In this document: positions 54,496 through 64,000 of the stretch, in pieces | How positions within the stretch are numbered: position 1 is the first letter of the stretch | Layout: every line of letters begins with the position of its first letter | Source of the DNA: Vogesella sp. LIG4 | Lineage (GTDB): Bacteria > Pseudomonadota > Gammaproteobacteria > Burkholderiales > Chromobacteriaceae | Assembly (NCBI RefSeq): GCF_900090205.1 | Contig: NZ_LT607802.1 | Span: forward strand, 715,846 to 779,845 | DNA: 64,000 nt | Reading direction: 5' to 3' | The notes under the pieces: model-generated | What the model saw: only the letters and a program-made list of their open reading frames with translations | Database searches by the model: none | Told to the model about the DNA's origin: nothing | Program-made: the position numbers and the translations under genes

Positions 54496-54810
54496 TTACG
54501 CGCCCACGATTTCGCCGGTGGACTTGAAGATGCGCACTTTCTTGCCATCTTCCAGCACCTTGAAGCCAACGCGGTCAGCTTTCTGAGTGGCGGCATTGAA
54601 GATTGCAATATTGGACACGTCCAGCGGCATGGTCTTTTCAACGATGCCACCAGCGATACCACGCACCGGGTTCGGCTTCTGATGCTTCTTGGCGATGTTC
54701 ACGCCTTCAACTACCAGCTTGCCTTCGAGAACACGCAGAACGGTGCCACGCTTGCCTTTATCTTTGCCAGCGATTACGACTACTTCGTCGCCTTTACGAA
54801 TCTTACGCAC
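54496..54810 (-). CDS. rplX: ribosomal protein L24
   Basis: The 104-residue protein starts [20 protein letters not shown], a KOW motif, and initiates 50S assembly. It is 11 bases after rplN. Confidence 0.97.
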   Translation of the reverse strand: MRKIRKGDEVVVIAGKDKGKRGTVLRVLEGKLVVEGVNIAKKHQKPNPVRGIAGGIVEKTMPLDVSNIAIFNAATQKADRVGFKVLEDGKKVRIFKSTGEIVGA

Positions 54811-54821
54811 TGTTCTTCTCC

Positions 54822-55190
54822 TTACAGAACTTCAGGAGCCAGCGACACGATCTTCATGAAGCGCTCGGTACGCAGTTCACGCGTAACAGGCCCGAAGATA
54901 CGAGTGCCGATCGGCTCAAGCTTGTTGTTGAGCAGAACTGCGGCGTTGTTGTCAAACTTGATCAGGGAGCCGTCAGCACGACGAACACCCTTGGCGGTGC
55001 GCACAACTACGGCGTTGTACACATCACCTTTTTTGACACGACCACGCGGTGCTGCATCCTTGATGCTCACCTTGATGATGTCACCCACGCCGGCGTAGCG
55101 ACGCTTGGAGCCGCCCAACACCTTGATGCACATTACGTAACGCGCACCAGTGTTGTCTGCAACATCCAAAATGGACTGCATTTGAATCAT
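54822..55190 (-). CDS. rplN: ribosomal protein L14
   Basis: The 122-residue protein begins [20 protein letters not shown], the L14 signature. It follows a 174-base gap with its own likely promoter, so it may start a separate transcript. Confidence 0.97.
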   Translation of the reverse strand: MIQMQSILDVADNTGARYVMCIKVLGGSKRRYAGVGDIIKVSIKDAAPRGRVKKGDVYNAVVVRTAKGVRRADGSLIKFDNNAAVLLNNKLEPIGTRIFGPVTRELRTERFMKIVSLAPEVL

Positions 55191-55248
55191 GTGATTACCT
55201 TTCTATCCAACTTAATTCCGCCTCTTTCCTTCCCAAAGATGAAGGAAA

Positions 55249-55325
55249 CGCCGCAAAAAAATTTGCGGCGTGTCTAGCGGCCAGTCTTGGACCCCGTCAG
55301 GGATGATTTCGAGGGAACCCTCGAA
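55249..55325 (-). other. hairpins in the rpsQ-rplN interval
   Basis: Two perfect inverted repeats lie between the promoter at 55,333 and rplN: CGCCGCAAA/TTTGCGGCG around an A/T-rich centre (about 55,250-55,271) and TTTCGAGGG/CCCTCGAAA around 55,308-55,326. They would form in the 5' leader of rplN mRNA. I see no match to a known ribosomal-protein binding site. Confidence 0.6.
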
Positions 55326-55332
55326 AACAACC

Positions 55333-55361
55333 ATTATACAGAGGGGGAGCCCCCTCTGCAA
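55333..55361 (-). promoter_or_regulatory. internal sigma-70 promoter before rplN
   Basis: On the minus strand TTGCAG (55,361-55,356) and a perfect TATAAT (55,338-55,333) are 17 bases apart. The spacer is itself a hairpin of AGAGGGGG/CCCCCTCT, which sits just after the rpsQ stop and may also end or pause the upstream transcript. Confidence 0.65.
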
Positions 55362-55364
55362 GCC

Positions 55365-55628
55365 TTACGCTTGACGAGCCTTCTCGACAAGCGCAGTTAC
55401 TGCCCAAGCCTTGGTTTTGGAAACCGGACGAGTTTCGCTGATGACAACTACGTCACCAACGTTGTACTCGTTGTTTTCGTCATGGGCATGGAACTTCTTG
55501 GAACGACGGATAATTTTACCGTAGATCGGGTGCTTAACCTTGCGCTCGACCAGGACGGTTACGGTCTTATCCATCTTGTCGCTGACAACCTTGCCGGTCA
55601 GCGTACGAGCCATTTTAGTTTCGCTCAT
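55365..55628 (-). CDS. rpsQ: ribosomal protein S17
   Basis: The 87-residue protein has [20 protein letters not shown] and the [16 protein letters not shown] signature of S17. It begins one base after the rpmC stop and ends before a 174-base gap. Confidence 0.97.
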   Translation of the reverse strand: MSETKMARTLTGKVVSDKMDKTVTVLVERKVKHPIYGKIIRRSKKFHAHDENNEYNVGDVVVISETRPVSKTKAWAVTALVEKARQA

Positions 55629-55629
55629 C

Positions 55630-55818
55630 TTAAGCAGCCTTCTCTTTCAGAACGGTGCGAACACGCGCGATTTCACGACGCACACGCTTCAGCTCGCTGG
55701 TTTTAGCCAGCTGCTGGGTTGCGTGCTGCATGCGCAGCGCAAATTGAGCCTTCAGCAGACCGAGCAGCTCGGCCTTCAGCTCATCTACGCTCTTGGCTTT
55801 CAGTTCAGTCGCTTTCAT
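55630..55818 (-). CDS. rpmC: ribosomal protein L29
   Basis: The 62-residue helical protein starts [20 protein letters not shown]. Its ATG overlaps the rplP stop as TAATG. Confidence 0.97.
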   Translation of the reverse strand: MKATELKAKSVDELKAELLGLLKAQFALRMQHATQQLAKTSELKRVRREIARVRTVLKEKAA

Positions 55819-56234
55819 TACTGACCCACCTGTTTAGTCACGAACACCGTCGGAATCGGCAGCTTGGCAGCAGCCAGACGGAAGGCTTCACGAGCAAGCT
55901 CTTCAGCCACGCCATCCATCTCGTACAACATTTTGCCCGGCTGGATTTCGGCCACGTAGAATTCCGGAGAACCCTTACCCCCACCCATACGAACTTCTGC
56001 AGGCTTGGAAGTGATCGGCTTGTCCGGGAATACACGGATCCAAATGCGACCGCCACGCTTGATGTGACGAGTCATTGCACGACGGGCGGCTTCGATCTGA
56101 CGAGCAGTCAGACGACCACGGCCAACGGCCTTGAGGCCGAAATCGCCGAAGCTTACCTTGTTGCCACGAGTAGCCAGACCGGTGTTACGGCCTTTGTGCT
56201 GTTTGCGGTACTTGAGTCTAGTTGGCTGCAGCAT
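55818..56234 (-). CDS. rplP: ribosomal protein L16
   Basis: The 138-residue protein starts [17 protein letters not shown] and has the [16 protein letters not shown] segment. It overlaps the end of rpsC by 17 bases. Confidence 0.97.
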   Translation of the reverse strand: MLQPTRLKYRKQHKGRNTGLATRGNKVSFGDFGLKAVGRGRLTARQIEAARRAMTRHIKRGGRIWIRVFPDKPITSKPAEVRMGGGKGSPEFYVAEIQPGKMLYEMDGVAEELAREAFRLAAAKLPIPTVFVTKQVGQ

Positions 56235-56922
56235 TTCGAGCTCCTGCCTTACGCGGTTTCTTCTCAGGTGCTACCGGCGCAGCCTGAACCTGACCAGGCT
56301 TAACGTCACCCTTGTACACCCATACCTTGATACCGATCACACCGTAGGTGGTGTGAGCTTCGGAAGTTGCGTAGTCAACATCTGCACGCAGAGTGTGCAG
56401 CGGTACGCGGCCTTCGCGGTACCACTCGCTACGCGCGATATCGATACCATTCAGACGACCGGAGCTCATGATCTTGATACCTTGGGCGCCCATGCGCATG
56501 GCGTTCTGCATGGAACGCTTCATGGCGCGACGGAACATCACACGCTTCTCCAGCTGGGAAGCGATGCCGTCAGCGATAATCTGGGCGTCAACTTCCGGCT
56601 TGCGGATTTCTTCGATGTTCACGTGAACCGGCACGCCCATGCGAGCTTGCAGTTCTTTCTTCAGAACTTCGATATCCTCACCCTTCTTGCCAATCACCAC
56701 ACCCGGACGGGCGCTGTGAATGGTAATGCGGGCAGATTTAGCCGGACGCTCGATCACCACGCGACCAACGGATGCGTGAGACAGTTTCTTCTTCAGAAAC
56801 TCGCGAACTTCGATATCTTGCTTCAGCTGGCCGGCAAAATCCTGGGAGTTTGCAAACCACTTGGAAGCCCAATTTTTGGTTACTGCCAGACGGAAACCCG
56901 TCGGATGAATCTTCTGACCCAT
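56218..56922 (-). CDS. rpsC: ribosomal protein S3
   Basis: The 234-residue protein starts [18 protein letters not shown], has a type II KH domain around residues 60-110 ([18 protein letters not shown]) and ends in a basic tail. It helps mRNA entry into the 30S subunit. Confidence 0.97.
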   Translation of the reverse strand: MGQKIHPTGFRLAVTKNWASKWFANSQDFAGQLKQDIEVREFLKKKLSHASVGRVVIERPAKSARITIHSARPGVVIGKKGEDIEVLKKELQARMGVPVHVNIEEIRKPEVDAQIIADGIASQLEKRVMFRRAMKRSMQNAMRMGAQGIKIMSSGRLNGIDIARSEWYREGRVPLHTLRADVDYATSEAHTTYGVIGIKVWVYKGDVKPGQVQAAPVAPEKKPRKAGARNAAAN

Positions 56923-56932
56923 AGCTTACCCC

Positions 56933-57262
56933 TTAGTTGCCCACGCTCAGCGTGATGTGGCAGGTCTGCTTCTCGATACGGTTACCGCGGCCTTTAGCGC
57001 GAGCGGTAAAGCGCTTGAGGCTCGGGCCCTTGTCCACGTAGATGCTGGTCACTTTCAGCGTATCGATATCCGCGCCTTCGTTGTGCTCAGCGTTGGCGAT
57101 AGCGGACTCCAATACCTTCTTGACGATGGCAGCACCCTTCTTCGGGCTGAAGGTCAGAATGTTCAGTGCCTGACCAACGGACTGACCGCGGATCAGATCT
57201 GCAACCAGGCGGCACTTCTGTGCCGAAAGGCGTGCATTGTTCAGTTGTGCAGAAACTTTCAT
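56933..57262 (-). CDS. rplV: ribosomal protein L22
   Basis: The 109-residue protein has [17 protein letters not shown] and a beta hairpin near [16 protein letters not shown], which reaches the exit tunnel. Confidence 0.97.
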   Translation of the reverse strand: MKVSAQLNNARLSAQKCRLVADLIRGQSVGQALNILTFSPKKGAAIVKKVLESAIANAEHNEGADIDTLKVTSIYVDKGPSLKRFTARAKGRGNRIEKQTCHITLSVGN

Positions 57263-57271
57263 CGCATCACC

Positions 57272-57550
57272 TTATTTCTTCTTGGCCTTCTTATCAGCCG
57301 CATGGCCTTTGAAGGTACGAGTCAGCGAAAACTCACCGAGCTTGTGACCAACCATGTTCTCGGACACGTACACCGGTACATGGGTACGGCCATTGTGAAC
57401 AGCGATAGTCAGACCAATGAAGTCCGGCAGAATGGTGGAGCGGCGAGACCAGGTCTTGATCGGGCGCTTGTCGTTTGTTGCACGCACCGCATCCACTTTC
57501 TTCAGCAGGTGGAGATCAACAAACGGGCCTTTTTTAAGCGAACGTGCCAT
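57272..57550 (-). CDS. rpsS: ribosomal protein S19
   Basis: The 92-residue protein begins [18 protein letters not shown] and has the [19 protein letters not shown] signature of S19. Confidence 0.97.
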   Translation of the reverse strand: MARSLKKGPFVDLHLLKKVDAVRATNDKRPIKTWSRRSTILPDFIGLTIAVHNGRTHVPVYVSENMVGHKLGEFSLTRTFKGHAADKKAKKK

Positions 57551-57563
57551 TACTCATTACCCT

Positions 57564-58391
57564 TTATTTGTGAAAGCGACGGCGTACGATCATGTTGTCG
57601 GTACGCTTGTTGCGACGGGTACGGAAGCCCTTAGTCGGGGTACCCCATGGGCTGACAGGCACGCGACCTTCGCCAGTACGGCCTTCACCACCACCGTGCG
57701 GGTGATCCACCGGGTTCATGGCAGTACCACGAACGGTCGGACGGATACCGCGCCAGCGATTGGCACCGGCTTTACCGATCTTGCGCAGGCTGTGTTCTTC
57801 GTTACCTACTTCGCCAACGGTGGCGCGGCAGTCAACGTGTACCTTGCGGATTTCACCAGAGCGCAGACGCAGCTGGGCGTAAACGCCTTCGCGAGCCAGC
57901 AGCATGGCGGAAGAACCAGCGGAACGCGCCAGCTGAGCACCTTTACCCGGCTGCAGTTCGATGCAGTGGATAGTGGTACCAACCGGGATGTTGCGGATCG
58001 GCAGGGCGTTACCAGCCTTGATCGGGGCTTCCGCACCGGACAGCAGCTCGGCGCCAGCCTTCACACCGCGCGGAGCGATGATGTAGCGACGCTCGCCGTC
58101 GGCGTAGCACAGCAGAGCAATGTGAGCGGTACGGTTCGGATCGTATTCGATGCGCTCCACGGTCGCCGGGATAGCATCCTTGTTGCGACGGAAGTCAACG
58201 ATACGATAGTGTTTCTTGTGACCACCACCCATGTGACGGGTAGTGATGTGACCGTTGTTGTTACGGCCAGCGGTAGAGGTTTTCTTCTCTACCAGAGCTG
58301 CGAACGGCGCGCCTTTATGCAGATCCGGGTTTACAACCTTCACTACAGCGCGGCGACCAGCAGATGTCGGCTTAACTTTTACGAGAGCCAT
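57564..58391 (-). CDS. rplB: ribosomal protein L2
   Basis: The 275-residue protein has the catalytically important loop near [18 protein letters not shown], which contacts the peptidyl transferase centre. Length and ends match the family. Confidence 0.97.
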   Translation of the reverse strand: MALVKVKPTSAGRRAVVKVVNPDLHKGAPFAALVEKKTSTAGRNNNGHITTRHMGGGHKKHYRIVDFRRNKDAIPATVERIEYDPNRTAHIALLCYADGERRYIIAPRGVKAGAELLSGAEAPIKAGNALPIRNIPVGTTIHCIELQPGKGAQLARSAGSSAMLLAREGVYAQLRLRSGEIRKVHVDCRATVGEVGNEEHSLRKIGKAGANRWRGIRPTVRGTAMNPVDHPHGGGEGRTGEGRVPVSPWGTPTKGFRTRRNKRTDNMIVRRRFHK

Positions 58392-58402
58392 GCTCTATCT
58401 CC

Positions 58403-58711
58403 TTACTCCGCAACGGCCGGGGTGGCAGTCAGGTCAAGTTCTTGACCCGGAACCAGGCTTACATAAGCCTTTTTCCAGTCCTTGCGGCGGCCAACGAAAC
58501 GGCCGAAACGCTTGGTCTTGCCCTTAACATTGACAGTGGAAACACCTTCAACTTTTACGTTGAACAGCATTTCAACGGCAGCCTTGATTTCCGGCTTGGT
58601 CGCATCGGTAGCAACACGGAAAGCAACCTGCTGATGCTTTTCAGCGATCATGGTGCTTTTCTCGGATACGATCGGCGCCAGAATTACTTGCAGCAAACGT
58701 TCCTGGTTCAT
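58403..58711 (-). CDS. rplW: ribosomal protein L23
   Basis: The 102-residue protein starts [20 protein letters not shown]. The ATG at 58,711 overlaps the rplD stop as ATGA with GAGGAG eight bases upstream; an ATG two codons earlier is too close to that site. It docks SRP and trigger factor at the exit tunnel. Confidence 0.95.
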   Translation of the reverse strand: MNQERLLQVILAPIVSEKSTMIAEKHQQVAFRVATDATKPEIKAAVEMLFNVKVEGVSTVNVKGKTKRFGRFVGRRKDWKKAYVSLVPGQELDLTATPAVAE

Positions 58712-59328
58712 GCCCATTGCTCCTCGAGTTGCTTCACGGCATCACGGGTGATGATCACCTTATTGAAGCGAACCAGGCTGAACGGATCAGCTTGCTGTGC
58801 CTCAATAACCAGCACGTTCGGCAGGTTACGGGAAGAGAGATAGAGGTTTTCGTCGAGCTCTTTGGTAATGATCAGAGCGCGATCCAGACCCAGCGACTTA
58901 ACCTTGGCCGCAAACTCTTTGGTCTTCGGCGAGGCAACGGTCAGTTCGTCAACCACTACCAGACGCTCGTCGCGAACCAGCTGCGACAGGATGGTAGCCA
59001 TACCGGCGCGGTATTGCTTACGGTTAACTTTCTGGGTGAAGTTTTCGTCCGGCTTGTTCGGGAAGGTGCGACCACCACCACGCCACAGCGGGGAAGAAGT
59101 CATACCAGCACGAGCGCGGCCAGTACCTTTCTGACGGAAAGGCTTTTTGGTCGAATGCTTAACTTCGGCACGAGTCAGCTGTGCACGGTTGGCGCTACGA
59201 GCATTGGCCAGGAAGGCGGTAACCACCTGGTGAACCAGTGCTTCGTTGTAGTCGCGTGCAAACAGTGCTTCGGAAGCCTGCAGGGCTTCAACCTGCTGCC
59301 CTTGAGCATTGATTACTTTCAATTCCAT
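58708..59328 (-). CDS. rplD: ribosomal protein L4
   Basis: The 206-residue protein has the extended loop with [15 protein letters not shown] that lines the tunnel. In E. coli L4 represses the S10 operon. The ATG overlaps the rplC stop as TAATG. Confidence 0.97.
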   Translation of the reverse strand: MELKVINAQGQQVEALQASEALFARDYNEALVHQVVTAFLANARSANRAQLTRAEVKHSTKKPFRQKGTGRARAGMTSSPLWRGGGRTFPNKPDENFTQKVNRKQYRAGMATILSQLVRDERLVVVDELTVASPKTKEFAAKVKSLGLDRALIITKELDENLYLSSRNLPNVLVIEAQQADPFSLVRFNKVIITRDAVKQLEEQWA

Positions 59329-59972
59329 TATGCACCTGCCTTCACGCTAGGACGCACTACCACGTCACCGTTCTTGGCACCCGGCACTGCGCCTTTGACC
59401 AGAATCAGTTGACGTTCCGCATCGATACGAACCACTTCCAGGCACTGAACAGTGCTCTTCACGTTGCCGTATTGACCAGCCATGCGCTTACCCGGGAATA
59501 CACGACCCGGATCTTGCGCCATACCGATGGAACCCGGCGAATTGTGGGAAACGGAGTTACCGTGCGATGCGCGGTTAGACGAGAAGTTGTGGCGCTTGAT
59601 GGCACCCGAGAAACCTTTACCCTTGGAGGTACCGGTTACGTCTACCAGCTGACCAACCTGGAAAACTTCAACGGACAGCTTGTCACCCACGTTCAGGGAT
59701 GCCAGTTGATCGGCGGACAGGACGAACTCGCGCATAGTGCGAGCAGCCTCGATACCAGCCTTGGCAAAATGACCAGCTTCAGCCTTGTTTACACGATTGG
59801 CTTTACGGGAACCAGCTGCAACCTGTACGGCGGTGTAGCCGTCGGTTTCAGCATTTTTAATTTGCGATACGCGGTTAGCGGACATGTCCAGCACAGTTAC
59901 CGGAACGGAAGCACCGTCTTCGGTAAAAATGCGGGTCATGCCGACTTTGCGACCGACCAGACCTAAAGTCAT
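59328..59972 (-). CDS. rplC: ribosomal protein L3
   Basis: The 214-residue protein begins [20 protein letters not shown] and has [20 protein letters not shown], including the Gln that is often methylated. It is separated from rpsJ by 144 bases holding a hairpin. Confidence 0.97.
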   Translation of the reverse strand: MTLGLVGRKVGMTRIFTEDGASVPVTVLDMSANRVSQIKNAETDGYTAVQVAAGSRKANRVNKAEAGHFAKAGIEAARTMREFVLSADQLASLNVGDKLSVEVFQVGQLVDVTGTSKGKGFSGAIKRHNFSSNRASHGNSVSHNSPGSIGMAQDPGRVFPGKRMAGQYGNVKSTVQCLEVVRIDAERQLILVKGAVPGAKNGDVVVRPSVKAGA

Positions 59973-60011
59973 GTTTATTTCCTTTACAGGCGCCGATTAC
60001 GATTGACCGGC

Positions 60012-60051
60012 TTGCTCAAAAGAAAAGCGGACTCATCAAAATGATGAGTCC
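60012..60051 (-). terminator. attenuator-like hairpin between rpsJ and rplC
   Basis: Nine-base arms GGACTCATC and GATGAGTCC around a five-base loop (60,029-60,051) are followed on the minus strand by GCTTTTCTTTTG, an imperfect T-rich tail. It lies in a 144-base gap inside what is normally one operon. It could partly terminate str-operon transcription after rpsJ. No clear promoter for rplC is visible after it. Confidence 0.55.
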
Positions 60052-60116
60052 GCGACTGTATCACAGAAAATTCAATGCATGCAAGCACTTAGCCTGCACA
60101 CATCGATTATCCGCAA

Positions 60117-60428
60117 TTACTGCAGCTTGATTTCCACATCCACGCCAGCCGGCAGGTCCAGCTTCATCAGCGCGTCAACGGTCTTGTCGGTAGGATCGAC
60201 AATGTCCATCAGGCGCAGGTGAGTACGGATTTCCAGCTGATCACGGGAAGTTTTGTTCACGTGCGGGGAACGCAGCACGTTGAAACGCTCGATCTTGGTC
60301 GGCAGCGGAACCGGGCCTTTAACTACGGCGCCGGTACGCTTGGCGGTTTCAACGATTTCCTGAGCGGAACGGTCGATCAGGTTGTAATCGAACGCTTTCA
60401 GGCGGATACGGATTTTCTGGCTAGACAT
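60117..60428 (-). CDS. rpsJ: ribosomal protein S10 / NusE
   Basis: The 103-residue protein begins [20 protein letters not shown] and ends [12 protein letters not shown]. Besides its 30S role it binds boxA with NusB in antitermination, linking it to the rRNA boxA at the left edge. It is 14 bases after tuf, joining the str operon. Confidence 0.97.
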   Translation of the reverse strand: MSSQKIRIRLKAFDYNLIDRSAQEIVETAKRTGAVVKGPVPLPTKIERFNVLRSPHVNKTSRDQLEIRTHLRLMDIVDPTDKTVDALMKLDLPAGVDVEIKLQ

Positions 60429-60442
60429 AAATTTTCCGATCC

Positions 60443-61633
60443 TTAAGCGATGATCTTGGCAACCACACCGGCGCCAACAGTACGGCCACCTTCGCGGATC
60501 GCGAAACGCAGACCATCTTCCATAGCGATCGGAGCGATCAGTTCTACGGTGATTTCCACGTTGTCACCCGGCATTACCATTTCCACGCCTTCGGCCAGCG
60601 TAATTGCGCCGGTCACGTCGGTAGTACGGAAGTAGAACTGCGGGCGGTAGTTCGCGAAGAACGGGGTGTGACGACCGCCTTCATCCTTGCTCAGTACGTA
60701 TACCGAAGCCTGGAACTTGGTGTGCGGGGTGATGGAACCCGGCTTGGCCAGAACCTGACCACGCTCTACATCTTCACGCTTGGTACCACGCAGCAGCACG
60801 CCTACGTTGTCGCCAGCCTGACCCTGGTCCAGCAGCTTGCGGAACATTTCCACGCCGGTGCAGGTGGTCTTAACGGTGGCCTTCAGACCAACGATTTCCA
60901 GTTCTTCACCAACTTTAACGATACCGCGCTCTACACGACCGGTAACCACGGTGCCGCGGCCGGAGATGGAGAATACGTCTTCGATCGGCAGCAGGAACGG
61001 CTTGTCGATGGCACGCTCCGGAGTCGGGATGTAGGAATCCAGTGCGTCAGCCAGACGGAAGATGGCCGGCTCGCCGTATTCGGACTGATCGCCTTCCAGC
61101 GCCAGACGAGCGGAACCGATCACGATCGGGGTATCGTCGCCCGGGAAGTCGTAGGAAGACAGCAGATCGCGCACTTCCATTTCCACCAGTTCCAGCAGCT
61201 CAGCGTCGTCCACCAGGTCGGCCTTGTTCAGGAACACGATGATGTACGGAACGCCAACCTGACGGGACAGCAGGATGTGTTCGCGGGTTTGCGGCATCGG
61301 ACCGTCAGCGGCCGAGCACACCAGGATAGCGCCGTCCATCTGGGCAGCACCGGTAATCATGTTCTTAACGTAGTCGGCGTGACCCGGGCAGTCTACGTGA
61401 GCGTAGTGGCGAGCCTCGGTTTCGTATTCTACGTGCGCGGTGTTAATGGTAATACCGCGGGCTTTTTCTTCCGGCGCGCTGTCGATCTGGGAGTAGTCTT
61501 TAGCTTCGCCACCGAACTTCTTGGACAGAATGGTGGTGATAGCAGCGGTCAGAGTGGTTTTACCATGGTCAACGTGACCGATGGTGCCGACGTTTACGTG
61601 CGGTTTATTCCGCTCAAACTTTTCTTTTGCCAT
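60443..61633 (-). CDS. tuf: elongation factor Tu
   Basis: The 396-residue GTPase has GHVDHGKT (G1), [11 protein letters not shown] (G3) and NKADLVD (G4). It delivers aminoacyl-tRNA. Only this copy is in the window; a second copy elsewhere is common in this group. Confidence 0.97.
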   Translation of the reverse strand: MAKEKFERNKPHVNVGTIGHVDHGKTTLTAAITTILSKKFGGEAKDYSQIDSAPEEKARGITINTAHVEYETEARHYAHVDCPGHADYVKNMITGAAQMDGAILVCSAADGPMPQTREHILLSRQVGVPYIIVFLNKADLVDDAELLELVEMEVRDLLSSYDFPGDDTPIVIGSARLALEGDQSEYGEPAIFRLADALDSYIPTPERAIDKPFLLPIEDVFSISGRGTVVTGRVERGIVKVGEELEIVGLKATVKTTCTGVEMFRKLLDQGQAGDNVGVLLRGTKREDVERGQVLAKPGSITPHTKFQASVYVLSKDEGGRHTPFFANYRPQFYFRTTDVTGAITLAEGVEMVMPGDNVEITVELIAPIAMEDGLRFAIREGGRTVGAGVVAKIIA

Positions 61634-61670
61634 TTTGCAAAAATCCTTAATTAAAGAACAAACAGTGTGA

Positions 61671-61694
61671 AGGTTGGCCGCATGCGGCCAACCT
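61671..61694. repeat. inverted pair of GTTGGCCGCA words between fusA and tuf
   Basis: Forward copy 61,673-61,682 abuts reverse copy 61,683-61,692 to form a perfect palindrome extended by AG/CT on each side. It starts 12 bases past the fusA stop. There is no T run, so it is not a classical terminator. Confidence 0.9.
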
Positions 61695-61705
61695 CGTCGC
61701 GCAGA

Positions 61706-63805
<2,100 letters not shown>

Positions 63806-63832
63806 GGCCAGAATCCTTTCGCAGGACTGAGA

Positions 63833-64000
63833 TTAGAAGCGGAAGTGGGAGAAGGCCTTGTTGGCTTCTGCCATACGGTGCACTTCGTCACGCTTCTTCA
63901 TGGCGCCGCCACGGCCTTCGGCCGCGTCGATCAGTTCGCCGGCCAGGCGCAGGTCCATGGATTTCTCACCGCGCTTGCGAGCTGCGTCACGCAGCCAGCG
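63833..64000 (-). CDS. rpsG: ribosomal protein S7, partial at window edge
   Basis: Only the C-terminal 55 residues are in the window, ending NKAFSHFRF before the stop at 63,833. Landmarks such as [20 protein letters not shown] and [19 protein letters not shown] are those of S7. The 5' part and rpsL should lie to the right. Confidence 0.95.
   Translation of the reverse strand, partial: RWLRDAARKRGEKSMDLRLAGELIDAAEGRGGAMKKRDEVHRMAEANKAFSHFRF

Overview
The window looks like a chromosomal segment of a GC-rich betaproteobacterium of the order Neisseriales, most likely the Chromobacteriaceae (Chromobacterium/Vogesella/Aquitalea type). This is inferred from protein style, gene order (str-S10-spc-alpha ribosomal run; miaB..ybeZ-ybeY-corC-lnt) and the absence of Burkholderiales-type neighbours. 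It cannot be fixed to genus by reading alone.

Layout. 1-280: leader and promoter of a ribosomal RNA operon that runs leftward out of the window (strong minus-strand promoter plus boxA). 280-10,050: housekeeping and metabolic genes (HAD phosphatase, VanZ-like protein, OmpW porin, ubiD, yggL, a GNAT enzyme, aspA, a HypT-like LysR regulator, a dicarboxylate/amino-acid:cation symporter). 10,442-26,607: a minus-strand surface-polysaccharide cluster. It reads, in transcription order, wbpB-like dehydrogenase, DUF4337 membrane protein, wbpD-like acetyltransferase, wbpE-like aminotransferase, Wzx-type flippase, acyltransferase, DegT-like protein, glycosyltransferases interrupted by a DUF1345 protein, acyltransferase-3, a PglE-like aminotransferase, a PglC-like initiating sugar transferase, a GFA-fold protein and a PglF-like 4,6-dehydratase. 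26,700-30,650: spermidine-synthase-like protein, ttcA, pteridine-reductase-like SDR and a divergent MidA-type methyltransferase. 30,690-30,971: two tandem CAU-anticodon tRNAs with their own promoter and terminator. 31,054-34,478: P1-family peptidase plus APC permease, divergent from a LuxR-type regulator. 34,561-41,719: Kef-type antiporter, miaB, YciI-like protein, lipoprotein, ybeZ, ybeY, corC and lnt. 41,791-46,501: chemoreceptor, omega-aminotransferase and divergent MocR regulator. 46,545 to the right end: the minus-strand ribosomal super-cluster from rpsG (cut by the window edge) through fusA, tuf, S10, spc and alpha operons to rplQ.

How genes work together. The wbpB/D/E-like enzymes should make a UDP-diacetamido-uronic acid from a precursor supplied elsewhere (no wbpA or wbpI here). 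The PglF/PglE/PglC-like block should make and load a diamino or amino sugar onto undecaprenyl phosphate. The glycosyltransferases and flippase would then extend and export the glycan. No wzy polymerase or wzz is present.

The most striking signal is a 10-base word, GTTGGCCGCA, which I count 39 times on both strands (27 in genes in many reading frames, 12 between genes). It often forms inverted pairs or terminator arms and is absent as an exact match from the 15-kb ribosomal block. This is how DNA uptake sequences behave in Neisseriaceae, but the word is unrelated to the Neisseria dialects I know. It is my leading candidate for an undescribed system.
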